From Planctomycetota bacterium (GTDB lineage: Bacteria > Planctomycetota > Phycisphaerae > Phycisphaerales > UBA1924), in assembly GCA_013285505.1 (NCBI GenBank), contig CP053450.1, forward strand, positions 3,456,796 through 3,520,795: a DNA stretch of 64,000 bases. Reading direction: 5' to 3'. Numbering within the stretch: the first letter of the stretch is position 1; each line of letters begins with the position of its first letter. A program made the translations under genes and the position numbers. The notes beneath the pieces are model-generated. The model searched no databases. It saw only the letters and a list, made by a program, of their open reading frames with translations, and was not told where the DNA came from. Positions 50,679 to 60,203 of this stretch are shown here, piece by piece.

Positions 50679-51134
50679 ATGCGATTCGACCTTGTAGACC
50701 GCGTCTTGGAGTCCTCCACCGAGTCGGCGACGACGCTCAAGGCGGTGTCGATGGCCGAGGAGTACCTCCAGGACCACTTCCCCGGCTTCCCGGTGTTGCC
50801 GGGCGTGTTCATGCTGGAGGCGATGGTGCAGGCTGCACGGGTCGTGGCTCGCACGCGAGGTGAGACGGCCCCGCTGACGATCGGCGAGGTGCGGGGGCTG
50901 AAGTACAACCGGTTCGTGCCGCCCGGCTGCTCGCTGCGGGTGCACGTCGAACTGACCGGGACCGATGCCGGCTCGCTGAGCTTTAAGGGGGCGGCGGTGC
51001 TGATCGAGCCCGGCCACATCGGCGAGCCGCCGGTCGCGGCGACGGGGCGGTTCACGCTGCGGCCGGTCCGCGTGGCGGGGGAGAACGCACGCCGGTGGGT
51101 TTGTCCGCCCCGGGCGCGTAACATCCGCGCTTGA
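50679..51134 (+). CDS. 3-hydroxyacyl-ACP dehydratase-like hotdog protein (FabZ type)
   Basis: 151 residues: EEYLQDHFPGFPVLPGVFMLEAMVQAARVVA, with the FabZ catalytic His in DHFPG near residue 31 and Glu in MLEAM near 46, followed by KYNRFVPPGCSLRVHVELTG. Removes water from 3-hydroxyacyl-ACP in fatty-acid elongation. The tail (RRWVCPPRARNIRA) is unusual and may be an artefact of the exact stop. First of a rightward group with an ACP-like and a second hotdog gene. ATG 50679 chosen; upstream in-frame codons overlap the divergent recO start region. Confidence 0.85.
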   Translation: MRFDLVDRVLESSTESATTLKAVSMAEEYLQDHFPGFPVLPGVFMLEAMVQAARVVARTRGETAPLTIGEVRGLKYNRFVPPGCSLRVHVELTGTDAGSLSFKGAAVLIEPGHIGEPPVAATGRFTLRPVRVAGENARRWVCPPRARNIRA

Positions 51135-51198
51135 TGGGGCCACACCGAACGGGCCCGGCCGACGCGATCATCCCAACCGATTCCAGGGACCCGAACTC

Positions 51199-51582
51199 AT
51201 GAACAGAGACGAGATTTTCGAGAAAGTCCGCGAAGTCCTCGTGGAAGCCCTGGGCGTCGATGACGACGAGGTCACGCCGGAGGCGTCGCTCGCGGCCGAT
51301 CTGGGTGCCGAGTCGATCGACTTTCTCGACATCGTGTTCCAACTGGAGCAGGCGTTCGGCTTCAAGATCGAACAGGGCGAGTTGTTCCCCGAGAACGTGA
51401 CGCAGGACCCGGAGTTCGTCAAGGACGGGCTGGTCACGGAGAAGGGGCTCGCGATGCTCCGCGAGCGGCTGCCGCACATCGATTTCTCCAAGCTGGACGA
51501 CGATCCCCAGATCACGCGCGTGGCCCAGGTGTTCACGGTCGATGCGTTGGTGAATTTCTGCGAGCGCAAGCTCGCGGCGTAG
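51199..51582 (+). CDS. Acyl carrier protein-like protein with C-terminal extension
   Basis: 127 residues. Residues 1-75 follow the ACP fold (EIFEKVREVLVEALGVDDDEVTPEASLAADLGAES), with the 4'-phosphopantetheine Ser at 39 in LGAESIDFLD. About 45 extra residues follow (ERLPHIDFSKLDDDPQITRVAQVFTVDALVNFCERKLAA), where an ordinary ACP ends near 80. Sits between two hotdog dehydratase-like genes, so it probably carries substrates for them. Distinct from the normal ACP at 56824. The stop lies inside a chance hairpin, followed at 51599-51608 by ten C in a row. Confidence 0.85.
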   Translation: MNRDEIFEKVREVLVEALGVDDDEVTPEASLAADLGAESIDFLDIVFQLEQAFGFKIEQGELFPENVTQDPEFVKDGLVTEKGLAMLRERLPHIDFSKLDDDPQITRVAQVFTVDALVNFCERKLAA

Positions 51583-51636
51583 AGACTGTCCGGTGCCGCC
51601 CCCCCCCCGCGGGTGGGGCGAGAGGAGTTGCCGCCC

Positions 51637-52173
51637 GTGCGATGGATCTGGATCGATCGGGTGTTGGAGTTGCAACGCGGACAGCGGCTGGTGGCGATCA
51701 AGAACGTCACCATGGCCGAGGAGCATCTGCACGACCACTTCGCCGAGGTCACCGGCGAGGACGGGCGCACCATTCACGCGGCCATGCCGGTGATGCCGGG
51801 CTCGCTCGTGGTCGAGGGGATGGCCCAGTCCGCGGGCATCCTGGTCGGGCACGCCGAGGACTTCCGCGAGAAGGTCGTGCTGGCGAAGGTGACCAAGGTC
51901 CGGCTGGACCGCGACGCCACGCCGGGGACGACGATCCGGCACACCGCCGAGATCGCGTTGCAGAGCGGGCAGGGTGCCGCGACGCGGGGAACGGTCGATC
52001 TCTTCGACCACGCCAACCCCGAGGCCGGGTGGGAGACGATCGGACGGATCGACCTGATGTTCAGCCACCTCGACCGGAACATCGCCGGGCTCGAGTTCCC
52101 CGAGCACAACTTCGTGTTCAACAGCACGTTCCGGACGCTGCTGCAGTCCAGCGGCATCGACTGCGACTTCTAG
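51637..52173 (+). CDS. FabA/FabZ-like hotdog dehydratase
   Basis: 178 residues: IWIDRVLELQRGQRLVAIKNVTMAEEHLHDHFAE, then MPVMPGSLVVEGMAQSAGILVG with the Glu in VVEGM, then KVTKVRLDRDATPGTTIRHTAEI. Compared with FabZ the segment after DHF is stretched (AEVTGEDGRTIHAAMPVMPGS), as in a separate planctomycete-type group. Predicted to act on acyl-ACP; possibly a dehydratase or isomerase of a dedicated lipid route. GTG at 51637 is favoured by GAGGAG at 51621-51626; an earlier GTG at 51613 is possible. Confidence 0.78.
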   Translation: MRWIWIDRVLELQRGQRLVAIKNVTMAEEHLHDHFAEVTGEDGRTIHAAMPVMPGSLVVEGMAQSAGILVGHAEDFREKVVLAKVTKVRLDRDATPGTTIRHTAEIALQSGQGAATRGTVDLFDHANPEAGWETIGRIDLMFSHLDRNIAGLEFPEHNFVFNSTFRTLLQSSGIDCDF

Positions 52174-52192
52174 CGGTCTGCTGTCGGCGTAT

Positions 52193-52618
52193 TCACCCGC
52201 GCATGTACATCTCGAACCACTCGTCGAAGAACAGCGTGAGCTGCGCGATCGAGAAGACCACCGGGAAGAAGTTGAGCACCACGCCCGCGCTGACGAGCGA
52301 CTTGGCGGCGCGGAGCCTCCGCCGGCCGACGTACTCGCAGATCCAGAGCACCCCGGCGACCACCGAAAACTTCAGCAGGATCAGCCCCCAGAGCCCCGCG
52401 TAGCCGAGCGCCGCGTTGGCGATCATGTTGACCTCGACGGCGCCGAGATTGAGCATCACGTGCGTGAAGATGATGTCCAGCGAGCCGGCGAGCACGAGCC
52501 ACGAGTAGCCGACCGGAAAGAGAACCTCGTCGGTTCGACCGATCGCGTGCGCATCGACGGCCGCGGGGTCGTGCGACACGAGTGCGTGAAGGTTCGAACG
52601 TTGGTGTGCCCTGACCAT
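52193..52618 (-). CDS. Small three-helix membrane protein (DUF5658-like)
   Basis: 141 residues: about 35 polar N-terminal residues, then three to four hydrophobic helices (YSWLVLAGSLDIIFTHVML, LGYAGLWGLILLKFSVVAGVLWI, VSAGVVLNFFPVVFSIAQLTLFF). The LDIIFTHVMLNLGAVEVNMIAN pattern in the first loop recalls the small membrane domain catalogued as DUF5658. Function unknown. Converges on the hotdog gene with 19 bases between the stops; divergent elements are not visible. Confidence 0.6.
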   Translation of the reverse strand: MVRAHQRSNLHALVSHDPAAVDAHAIGRTDEVLFPVGYSWLVLAGSLDIIFTHVMLNLGAVEVNMIANAALGYAGLWGLILLKFSVVAGVLWICEYVGRRRLRAAKSLVSAGVVLNFFPVVFSIAQLTLFFDEWFEMYMRG

Positions 52619-52642
52619 GCGTCGCTTCCTTTCCCGACACGC

Positions 52643-54276
52643 TCAGCCGTTGAGCGCGTCGCGGACGAGGCGGGCGAAGGTCTCGCGCGGAGCGGGGCAT
52701 TCTGTCCAGAGCTCGAACTGCTTCGCACCCTGTTCGACGAACATCTCGACGCCGTCGAGTATTCGCCAGCCCGCGTCCCGAGCCATGCTCAGGAGAGTTG
52801 TACGGACCGGGGCGTAGACGGTTTCGAGGAGCACCGTCGTCGGCGGAAGATTCGCGAAAGCGTCGGGACCCAGCGGCGACTCCTCCGGTGCCGGGCCGCC
52901 GGACATGCCCATCGAGGTGCAATGGACGACCGCGTCGCACGTTTGGGCCTCGCGATCCGACCAGGTCAGGGCCGTCGCTGCGCCCGCGTGCGCCGCGTTG
53001 ACATCGGCCGCGAGGGCGCTCGGCCCGTGACGCGGTGCGGTTGGTGATGGTGACCGCCGCGCCCGCGCCCGCCAGCCGCGAACGCGATCGCCCGCGCGAC
53101 GCCCCCCGCACCGAGCAGGAGTACGCGTTTGTCCCGCAGGCCGCCCAGTTCGCGTGACAACCCTTGTGCCGCCGCGGCCGCATCGGTGTTGACCACGGTC
53201 ACCGACGCCGGCCCGCCCCGGTCGTCCCGCACGACCACGACGGTGTTGGCCGAGCCGCTCGCGTGCGCCACCTCGTCGAGATTCCACCCTTGCTCCCGCG
53301 CGAGGCGGACGAGGTTCTCCTTGTGGGGCAGCGTCACGCTGCACCCGGCAAAGTCGAGCGAGCGGTGCTCTATGAACTCCAGGAGCGTCGCCTTGAGGCT
53401 CGCGTAGGACGTCTCCGCATCGTCGCCCGAGGCGATGGGCATCGGGACGTACACCCCGTCGTGGCCGACCTCTTCGAAGCCGGCGTTGTGCATCAGCGGG
53501 CTGCGGGAGTGCCCGACCGGCCAACCCACGACGCCGTACACCTTCGTGCTGCGCCCGATCGAGCCAAAGCGGTACGTCCTGAGCAGGTCGTGCAGGCTCG
53601 GCTGCCCCGGCGCGGTGGTCGCTTCATCGCGGAGACTGGCGAAGGTGAGAAACCCGCCGAATTTGGGCGCGAGGATGCGGCTCATGAGCCCGAACTCGCC
53701 CATGCCCAGCGCGACCATGGGCTTCGGGCTCTCGGCGAGCAGGTCGAAGAGCTCGAGGTTGTCGCGCAGACTGCGCGCGCGGAACGCGACCTTGCAGACC
53801 GCGGCCGCGGGCTCGCCCTGCATCTTGAGCACGCGCCGGGTCAGGTCGGCCGGGCGGCCGGAGAAGTCGTGCGAGGAGAGGATCAGCCGCGTGCGCAGGT
53901 CCCGCTGCTGGCCCGGGTGATCGACGGCGAGGTCGATCTTCATCCGCTCGTTGGCCGATCGCGTGTACGCCGCGAGTTCGGTGTCGATGTACCGCGGCGG
54001 CGAGTCGCTGGTGCCGAGCCTCTCGAACATCGCGACCCGCTCGTCCTCATCGCCGTCGTAATGCCCGCCCTCCCAGGTCGGCCGGCAGGTGACGATGCAG
54101 GGCAGGGGCGAGCCTTCCACGAGCCGCAGCACGTCCGGCAGATCGTCGAGCGTGCTGAACAGCTCATCGATCCGGTACTCGACGAGGTCGGCACCGTGTT
54201 CGCCCGCGAGCACCGCGTCGGCGATCGCGCGTTCGACGGTCTCCACCATGATGGGTACGCACACGAGGGTTGGCAT
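52643..54276 (-). CDS. aroDE: Bifunctional 3-dehydroquinate dehydratase (type I) / shikimate dehydrogenase, two frameshifts
   Basis: Catalyses two successive shikimate-pathway steps. Residues 1-225 are a class I dehydroquinase (CVPIMVETVERAIADAVLAGEHGADLVEYRIDE) with the Schiff-base Lys in AVCKVAFRA near 158. From about 240 comes shikimate dehydrogenase: YGVVGWPVGHSRSPLMHNAGF, TLPHKENLVRLA, LLGAGGVARAIAF. About 544 residues after removing single bases at about 53072-53077 and 53014-53016, which restore AGAGAAVTITNRTASRAER and LAADVNAAHAG. The same fusion order is known from plants and chlamydiae. Nine bases from rsmE, same strand. Confidence 0.92.
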
Positions 54277-54285
54277 GGGGCGAGT

Positions 54286-55059
54286 CTACGGCACCCGCGC
54301 GGGAGAGCGTTCAGCGTTCAGGATGATGCCCGAAGCCACGACCGCCGCCGTGCCCACGCGCATCAGGTGCGGGCCGATGTTGCACAGCAGCGCCCCGGCC
54401 CCCCGCGCCGCCTCGACCTCGGCCTCGGTAAACCCAGCCTCCGGGCCGATGAGCAAGGCGATGTCCTCTGCACCGGTGCGCGAGTAGGATGTGCCGGACG
54501 GGTCGGCCAGGACGAGCCGGGTCTCCTGACGGACCGCCCGGTGCGACCGGGACAGCACGTCGTCGAGCCGGGCTGGCGAGCCGATCTCCATCGTCCAGAC
54601 CCGCCCGCATTGCTTGGTCGCCTCGGCCGCGACACGCTCGAACTTGTCCGCCCGCTCGGCCTTGGCCGGCGCGATGGTGTGGGCGGTGACCAGCGGCGAC
54701 CACGCGGTCGCGCCGACCTGGCTGAGTTGGTCGACCATGTCTTCAACCCGCGTCAGTTTGGGCGCGCAGGCGAGGACGTGCAGCCGGGGCGTCGTCAGGG
54801 GTTCGGTGCGTACGGACCGGATCTCGACGCGGACGACCCACTCGGCCTTGCCGCGGCCGGCCGGCTGCTTGCGCGAATCGGCCAGAACCGCGCTGGCCCG
54901 CAGGCCCCTGCCATCAAGCAGTTCGATCGCGTCGCCGGTCTCCACACGCTTGACGCGGACCGCGTGCCGGGCCTCCTGACCGGCGATCTCGAGGACGGCA
55001 CCGCGCGTGACGGCGGAGGAGGGCTGGTCGTCGGGGAGGTAGATGCGGTGCAGGGCCAT
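54286..55059 (-). CDS. rsmE: 16S rRNA m3U1498 methyltransferase
   Basis: Methylates U1498 of 16S rRNA. 257 residues: a PUA-like N-terminal domain (HRIYLPDDQ, EARHAVRVKRVETGDAIELLDGRG) and a SPOUT knot with LLIGPEAGFTEAEVEAARGAGA and the IGPHLMRVGTAAVVASGIIL end, the SAM-binding signature of RsmE. ATG 55059 (MALHRIYLPD) is the family start; the open frame runs further upstream without similarity. Upstream of aroDE in what looks like one operon. Confidence 0.93.
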   Translation of the reverse strand: MALHRIYLPDDQPSSAVTRGAVLEIAGQEARHAVRVKRVETGDAIELLDGRGLRASAVLADSRKQPAGRGKAEWVVRVEIRSVRTEPLTTPRLHVLACAPKLTRVEDMVDQLSQVGATAWSPLVTAHTIAPAKAERADKFERVAAEATKQCGRVWTMEIGSPARLDDVLSRSHRAVRQETRLVLADPSGTSYSRTGAEDIALLIGPEAGFTEAEVEAARGAGALLCNIGPHLMRVGTAAVVASGIILNAERSPARVP

Positions 55060-55287
55060 GGCGGAGCGTATGGAATCCGAGCGCCGATCGCGCGACTCTG
55101 AGTCCGGGCCCGGTGCTCGGGCGGGGCCCGATTCGGGTAGAAGAAGGACAGGGTCGGGGAACAAATGATGGGCTCGGCGCGGAAATGGGCGGGTATTCCG
55201 GCCTGAGCGGGTCATACTGGCGGCACCGGGCTTGAGCGCCGCCGCGGGATCGCCGATCATGTTGGTACGTGGAGGTATCGCGCGCGC

Positions 55288-56655
55288 ATGTCCGAGCAGA
55301 CCGCCAATCCGGAATCGACCACACCCGACGCCGAGGGTGCCGATGCGGTGGACTCATCGAGCGAGATCGAGAAGCTGGATGAGTCGCTCAGCGATATGAC
55401 CAGCGCCTTGCTCGGCGAGGCCGGCGACGACGACATGGACTTCGAGGGCATGTTCGCCGAAATCGAGCCGCCCAGCCGGGCCACGCCAGCCACGCCCGAC
55501 GACACACCGGCAGCCGCGGAATCTGACTCCGGCGAGGAGCAGGCAGATACGTCGGTGAGTGAGCAGCTCGACGAGATCGAGGCAGCGGTGGCCGCGGCGA
55601 TAGACGAAGCGGACGCCGGTCTCGCGGCGGACGAGGCTGTGGTCGCCGAACCCGATCCCGCCGCGACCGAGAACGAGGCTGATCCGGCTGAGACGCCGGC
55701 GGCGGCTCGACAACGCGGACGACACGGACGACACGGACGACGCGGCCGAGCCCACAGGCGGCACGGCTACGGAGCCGGAAGACGCGATGGAGGCGGGTAG
55801 CGCAGGACCTCGAGGCCACCGGCGAGGCGGCCGGGGCTGTCGCGGAGCCACCGGAGCCAACGCCGGCGGAGTCGTCGGAAGCACCGCCCGAGCCCGAGGC
55901 TGCGGAGCCCGAGGCCGAAGCGGATCCGGAGGTCGCAGCCGAGTCGGAAGCTGAAGCTGGGGAGTCCGAGCCGGAAGCACTCGATGCTGAGGTGCCCGCG
56001 CCCGACGCCGATGCGGCCGAGCCGGTCGAGCCGGAGGCCGAAGCCACCGAGCCCGAGCCCGAGCCCGAATCCGAATCCGAATCCGCCCCGCTGCCGGAAT
56101 CGTCCGGAGAGGCGACCAGCCGCGGACTCGACTCCTGAGGACGAACCGAGCGCGACCGCCGACAGCCCGGCCGCCGAGGCCGAGGCGACCGCAGAGTCGG
56201 ATCCGGACGCCGAGGGCGTCGCGTCGTCGGAGGACGCTCCGGCGTCGGACGGGACGGACTTGGCCGGGGCTGATACGGCGAAATCACCGGGCGGTCGCAG
56301 GCTGCCGGCGGGGGTTCTGGCGGTGTTCGCCAGGGTCGGTCCGGTCGCCGGCCGGCTGGCGAAGCCCGTTTTGGATCGGATGGGGGTACAGGTGGCCAGA
56401 GGCGCGGAGGCGATCGCCGGGTCTTTCACCGGCCAGCCCAAGCTGATCCGGCACTCCGTGGCATGGATTGCGCTGTGGACCCTGTTCAACGCCGGCGTGG
56501 TCTGGGCCTATCTGGGGTTGTTCCGCTCGGGCAGCCCAACCCCCCCAGAGGGGTCTGGAACGCAGATTACGGGCGCTTCGGTGCCTCCGGAGTCGGTGAT
56601 CGGTGCCGGTGCGGCGGGTGTTCCCGGGATGCCGGCGAGCCCTTCGGCGCGATGA
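55288..56655 (+). CDS. Acidic, low-complexity membrane protein, three frameshifts
   Basis: About 454 residues after repair. The N-terminal 70 residues have a plausible structured motif (SSEIEKLDESLSDMTSALLGEAGDDDMDFEGMFAEIEPP). A long Glu/Ala/Pro/Asp-rich stretch to about residue 320 follows, with runs of EPE and ESE. The C-terminal domain (LPAGVLAVFARVGPVAGRLAKPVLDRMG) ends in one membrane helix (AWIALWTLFNAGVVWAYLGLF) and a short tail. Extra bases at about 55702-55706, 55804-55808 and 56113-56121; between them the uncorrected frame reads as arginine-rich nonsense. Family not recognised. Composition suggests a flexible acidic linker anchored at the inner membrane. Confidence 0.65.
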
Positions 56656-56726
56656 TTCGGGGCCGTTGGGCTGGTGTTCCGGATGGGGAGGTTTCCCTCG
56701 CTCTGACGGTTGCGGTTCGGCTCCGG

Positions 56727-56755
56727 TTGGCATGGCGGGTCGAGAAGCGTATAGA
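56727..56755 (+). promoter_or_regulatory. Sigma-70 promoter of acpP
   Basis: TTGGCA (56727-56732) and TATAGA (56750-56755) with a 17-base spacer, matching consensus at five and four of six positions, 69 bases before the acpP start. Confidence 0.6.
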
Positions 56756-56823
56756 ATCCGGTCTCCGCTGCCGCGCCGCCTCCGAAGGGGCTCGCGGGCA
56801 GCGATTGTGACCGGAGACCAAGC

Positions 56824-57072
56824 GTGACCGAGCAGGAAATTGAGGCGAAGGTGATCGAGATTGTCGCGGAGCAGATGGGCACCGACAAGACCAAGATCGA
56901 TCGCTCGACCAACTTCGTGGAAGACCTGAACGCCGACAGTCTCGACACGGTCGAACTGGTTATGGAATTCGAGGACGAGTTCGACACGTCCATTCCCGAC
57001 GAGCAGGCCGAGAAGATCAAAACCGTCGGCGAGGCGATCACCTTTATCTCGCAGGCCGTCGGCAAGGCGTAA
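56824..57072 (+). CDS. acpP: Acyl carrier protein
   Basis: The main carrier for growing acyl chains. 82 residues, standard [53 protein letters not shown] with the phosphopantetheine Ser at 39 in [13 protein letters not shown] start at 56824 preceded by GGAGACCAAGC. Followed by fabF, the usual partner order acpP-fabF. Contrast the extended ACP at 51199. Confidence 0.95.
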   Translation: MTEQEIEAKVIEIVAEQMGTDKTKIDRSTNFVEDLNADSLDTVELVMEFEDEFDTSIPDEQAEKIKTVGEAITFISQAVGKA

Positions 57073-57181
57073 TGCCGCTCATGACCCGTTGCGGGCTCTC
57101 GCCCGCCCGTCGTGTTGCACCCGATCCCGGTGACCGGGAGGGGTTGGAATGCGCACGCAAACTCTTGATGGTGAGGTACCG

Positions 57182-58448
57182 ATGACCCGCGTGGTGATCA
57201 CTGGGATGGGGGCGATCACGAACCTCGGCCACGACGCCGCGTCAACATGGGCGGGCATGCGCGAGGGCCGCAGCGGGATATCCACCATCGAGGGCGGGGA
57301 TTTCGCGGCCTACGAGGACAACTGGGCGGTCCGCATCGGCGGCCAGGTGAAGGGTTGGGATCCTTCGACGCGCATCGACCCGCGTGAGGCGAAGCGGCTG
57401 GACCGGTGCACGCAGCTCGGCTTGGCCGCGGCTGCGGAAGCGGTCGAGCACTCCGGCATCGATTTCAGCGCAGAAGACGGCGACCGCTGCGGCGTGATCG
57501 TCGGGTCGGGCATCGGCGGGATCTCGACGATCGAAGAGGGCGTGAAGGTGCTGGTCTCTCGGGGCCCCCACCGCCTGAGCCCGTTCACCGTGCCCCGGCT
57601 GATGGTCAACGCGGTGACCGGCAACGTGTCGATCCGCTACGGCCTTCGCGGCCCGGCCTCGGCGCACGCCACGGCCTGCGCCAGCTCGGGACACGCGATG
57701 GGCGACGCGATGCAGTACCTCCGCCGCGGGCTGGCGGATGTGATGATCGCCGGCGGATCGGAGGCGGCGGTGACGCCGCTGTGCCTCGGCGCGTTCATGA
57801 CGATGAAGGCCCTGAGCACCCGCAACGACGCGCCGACGAAGGCCAGCAGGCCGTTCGATGAGGACCGCGACGGGTTTCTCCTCTCCGAGGGGGCCGCGAT
57901 GTTTGTGCTCGAGACCGAGGAGCACGCCAAGGCCCGCGGCGCGACGATCCACGCCGAGCTGCTGGGGTTTGGCAACTCCGGCGACGCGGCTCACATCACT
58001 GCGCCCGGACCCGGAGGGACGGGGGGCGTCGCGTTCGATGGTCTGGGCGCTCCAGGAGGCGGGGCTCGCGCCGACGGATATCGACTACATCAACGCGCAC
58101 GGCACCTCGACCCCGCTCGGCGACCAGGCCGAGGTGGCGGCGGTGCTGGGGGTGTTCGGCGACCACGCCCGCAAGTCGGCCGGCGGGAAGCTGCTGATGA
58201 GCTCGACCAAGAGCATGCACGGGCACTGTCTCGGTGCTTCCGGCGCGGTCGAGTCGATCGCCTGCATCCACGCGGTCCGCGACGGGGTGGTCGCGCCGAC
58301 GGTCAACCTCGACAAGCCCGACGACAGCTTCGATATCGACCTCGTTGCGCACCAGGCTCGGGAGACCCCCGTGCGTCGGGTAATGAACAACACGTTCGGG
58401 TTCGGCGGGCACAACGTCACGCTGATCATCGGGCGGTACGAGGGCTGA
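57182..58448 (+). CDS. fabF: 3-oxoacyl-ACP synthase II, frameshifted
   Basis: Condenses malonyl-ACP with acyl-ACP. N-terminal MTRVVITGMGAITNLGHD; active Cys in ATACASSGHAMGDAMQYL near residue 163; the two His sites in INAHGTSTPLGD and KSMHGHCLGASG; C-terminal NNTFGFGGHN. About 421 residues after removing one base at about 58003-58010 (APDPEGRGASRSMVWALQEAGL). The ATG at 57182 matches family starts; an ATG at 57149 with a good GGGAGGGG before it would add eleven residues and cannot be excluded. The unrepaired frame runs on to 58510. Confidence 0.92.
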
Positions 58449-58606
58449 GGCGGCCCCGCCGGCCGAGGCCGATCGGCCCTGACGGAGGGCGGGGCGGGCT
58501 GGCATTCTGATTGCGACATGTCTTCCGGCGGTCCGAGCGGGCGCAACAGATGCGCTTTGTGAGTTGGCTGATGCTGCGCTCCCGGGCGGCCGATGGAGAG
58601 TGTGGA

Positions 58607-58900
58607 ATGTCTGATCTGAAGACCATCCGGGGGCTGGAAGTGCCGCTGATCGTGAGGCTGGGTGAGCGGTCGATGACCGTGTCGGAGCTGATGGCTCTGG
58701 CACCGGGCTCGATCATCGAGATTCCCAAGCCGGCCGACGACGAGCTGGACCTGCTGATCAACAATCAGCGGATCGGCGTGGGCACGGCGGTCAAGGTGGG
58801 CGAGAACTTCGGGATCCGCGTCACCGCGATCGGGCCGAAGGAAGCGATCGCCAAGGCGATCGAGCGTCGGCTCGAAGAGAAATTCCACTCGGCGGCGTGA
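58607..58900 (+). CDS. fliN: FliN/SpoA-domain protein (flagellar motor switch type)
   Basis: 97 residues covering one SpoA (surface presentation of antigens) domain: [33 protein letters not shown], then [29 protein letters not shown]. This is the FliN C-terminal fold that builds the flagellar switch ring (or SctQ in type III secretion). ATG 58607 preceded by GGAGAGTG. No other flagellar gene is in the window; it stands alone between fabF and purM. The short length equals a bare SpoA domain without the FliN N-terminal extension. Confidence 0.85.
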   Translation: MSDLKTIRGLEVPLIVRLGERSMTVSELMALAPGSIIEIPKPADDELDLLINNQRIGVGTAVKVGENFGIRVTAIGPKEAIAKAIERRLEEKFHSAA

Positions 58901-58931
58901 GGGGAATCGCGCGGCGGGGGCGACGCGGCCG

Positions 58932-60002
58932 CTACTTCTCGATCACGCGTCCCTTGCCCTTGACGATCTTGCCAATCGTGTAGACCCGCTCGCCCATGCG
59001 CGTGAGGCGCTCGGCGACCGCGTCGGCGAACGTGGGACGGACGACGACGACATAGCCAATACCCATGTTGAACACACGCCGCATCTCGGCGTCCTCGACC
59101 CGTCCCCGCTCCTGCAACAGCTTGAAGACGCCGTGGGGTTGCCACGCGCTGGTCTTGATGACCGCGTCGACTGTGCTGTCGAGGGAGCGTTCGAGGTTGT
59201 CGGCGATGCCGCCGCCGGTGATGTGGGCCATCGCGGTGATCACCTTCTTGACGCGGTAGGCCCTGCCGAGCTTGACGATCTGCTCGGCGTAGATGCGGGT
59301 GGGCTCGAGGAGTTCTTCGCCGAGCGTGCGCGGCGCGCCGGTCTCGGGGTCGGTGAGCCCGTCGTAGGTCTTGTTGAGGTCGAGCCCGGTGTCGGTGATG
59401 ATCTTGCGGGCGAGGGTGAACCCGTTGGAATGGATGCCGGAGCTGGCCAGCCCGAGCACCACATCGCCGGGCGAGGGGGCGCGGCGGCTGACGGCCTTGT
59501 GGAGCTCGACCACGCCCACGGCCGTGCCGGTCAGGTCGAAGTCGCCGGGCTTGAACAGGTCGCCCATCTCGGCGGTTTCGCCGCCCAAGAGCGCGCAGTT
59601 GGCGATGCGGCAGCCCTCGACGACCCCGTGCATCACGGCGGCACACAGGCGGTCGTCCACCTGGGGCACGCTGAGGCAGTCCAGGAAGAACAGCGGCTCG
59701 GCCCCCTCAACGATGAGGTCGTTGACGTTCATCGCGACCAAGTCGATGCCCACGGTGTGGACGATGCCGAGTTGCTGCGCGACCTTGATCTTGGTGCCCA
59801 CACCGTCGGCGCAGGCGACGAGCACCGGCTCGCGGTAGTTGCGGGCGAAGAGCCTCTCGTTGTAGTCGAGCCGGAAGAGCCCCGCGAAGCCGCCGGGGTT
59901 GGGGATGACCCGCGGCCCGTGGGTGCGTTTGAGCATGGGCCCGAGCTTGCCGACGAAGCCGTCGTAGCGTTCGAGATCGATGCCCGCCGCGGCATAGGTC
60001 AT
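58932..60002 (-). CDS. purM: Phosphoribosylformylglycinamidine cyclo-ligase
   Basis: AIR synthetase, fifth step of purine synthesis. 356 residues: [23 protein letters not shown], then [31 protein letters not shown] and [14 protein letters not shown], the ATP and FGAM binding motifs of the PurM fold, and [14 protein letters not shown]. Complete frame. Divergent from metK; the 201-base gap should hold both promoters. Confidence 0.95.
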   Translation of the reverse strand: MTYAAAGIDLERYDGFVGKLGPMLKRTHGPRVIPNPGGFAGLFRLDYNERLFARNYREPVLVACADGVGTKIKVAQQLGIVHTVGIDLVAMNVNDLIVEGAEPLFFLDCLSVPQVDDRLCAAVMHGVVEGCRIANCALLGGETAEMGDLFKPGDFDLTGTAVGVVELHKAVSRRAPSPGDVVLGLASSGIHSNGFTLARKIITDTGLDLNKTYDGLTDPETGAPRTLGEELLEPTRIYAEQIVKLGRAYRVKKVITAMAHITGGGIADNLERSLDSTVDAVIKTSAWQPHGVFKLLQERGRVEDAEMRRVFNMGIGYVVVVRPTFADAVAERLTRMGERVYTIGKIVKGKGRVIEK

Positions 60003-60203
60003 GCCGGGGGGCTGACGACGTGCTGGCGGGTTTCCGGGGGGGCTCGCTTTGCCATGGGTCTGAGGATACGCGGGCGGTGGCAGCAGCTGCCGGGCTGGTG
60101 CGCCGATGGCGGGTCTGTGCCGGGCAAGCTAGACTCGCCTCAGGGTTGCTCCGGCCGGGTTGGTCGGCGGCATCCGCATCTCCGAAGCACGAAAGAGGGC
60201 AGT

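Noticed and set aside
51560..51575. GCGAGC, GCAA, GCTCGC hairpin at the end of the extended ACP gene as a fourth palindromic element
   Set aside because: It lacks the GAGCCCC lead, the GGG stem top and a facing partner, and the codons (Glu-Arg-Lys-Leu-Ala) are natural for a helix end.
55711..55740. Tandem GGACGACAC repeats as a minisatellite or CRISPR-like array
   Set aside because: Only three short units, which are codons for Asp-Asp-Thr in an acidic low-complexity stretch; there are no spacers.
60003..60203. SAM riboswitch before metK
   Set aside because: No SAM-I, SAM-II or SAM/SAH core could be recognised in the divergent purM-metK gap.
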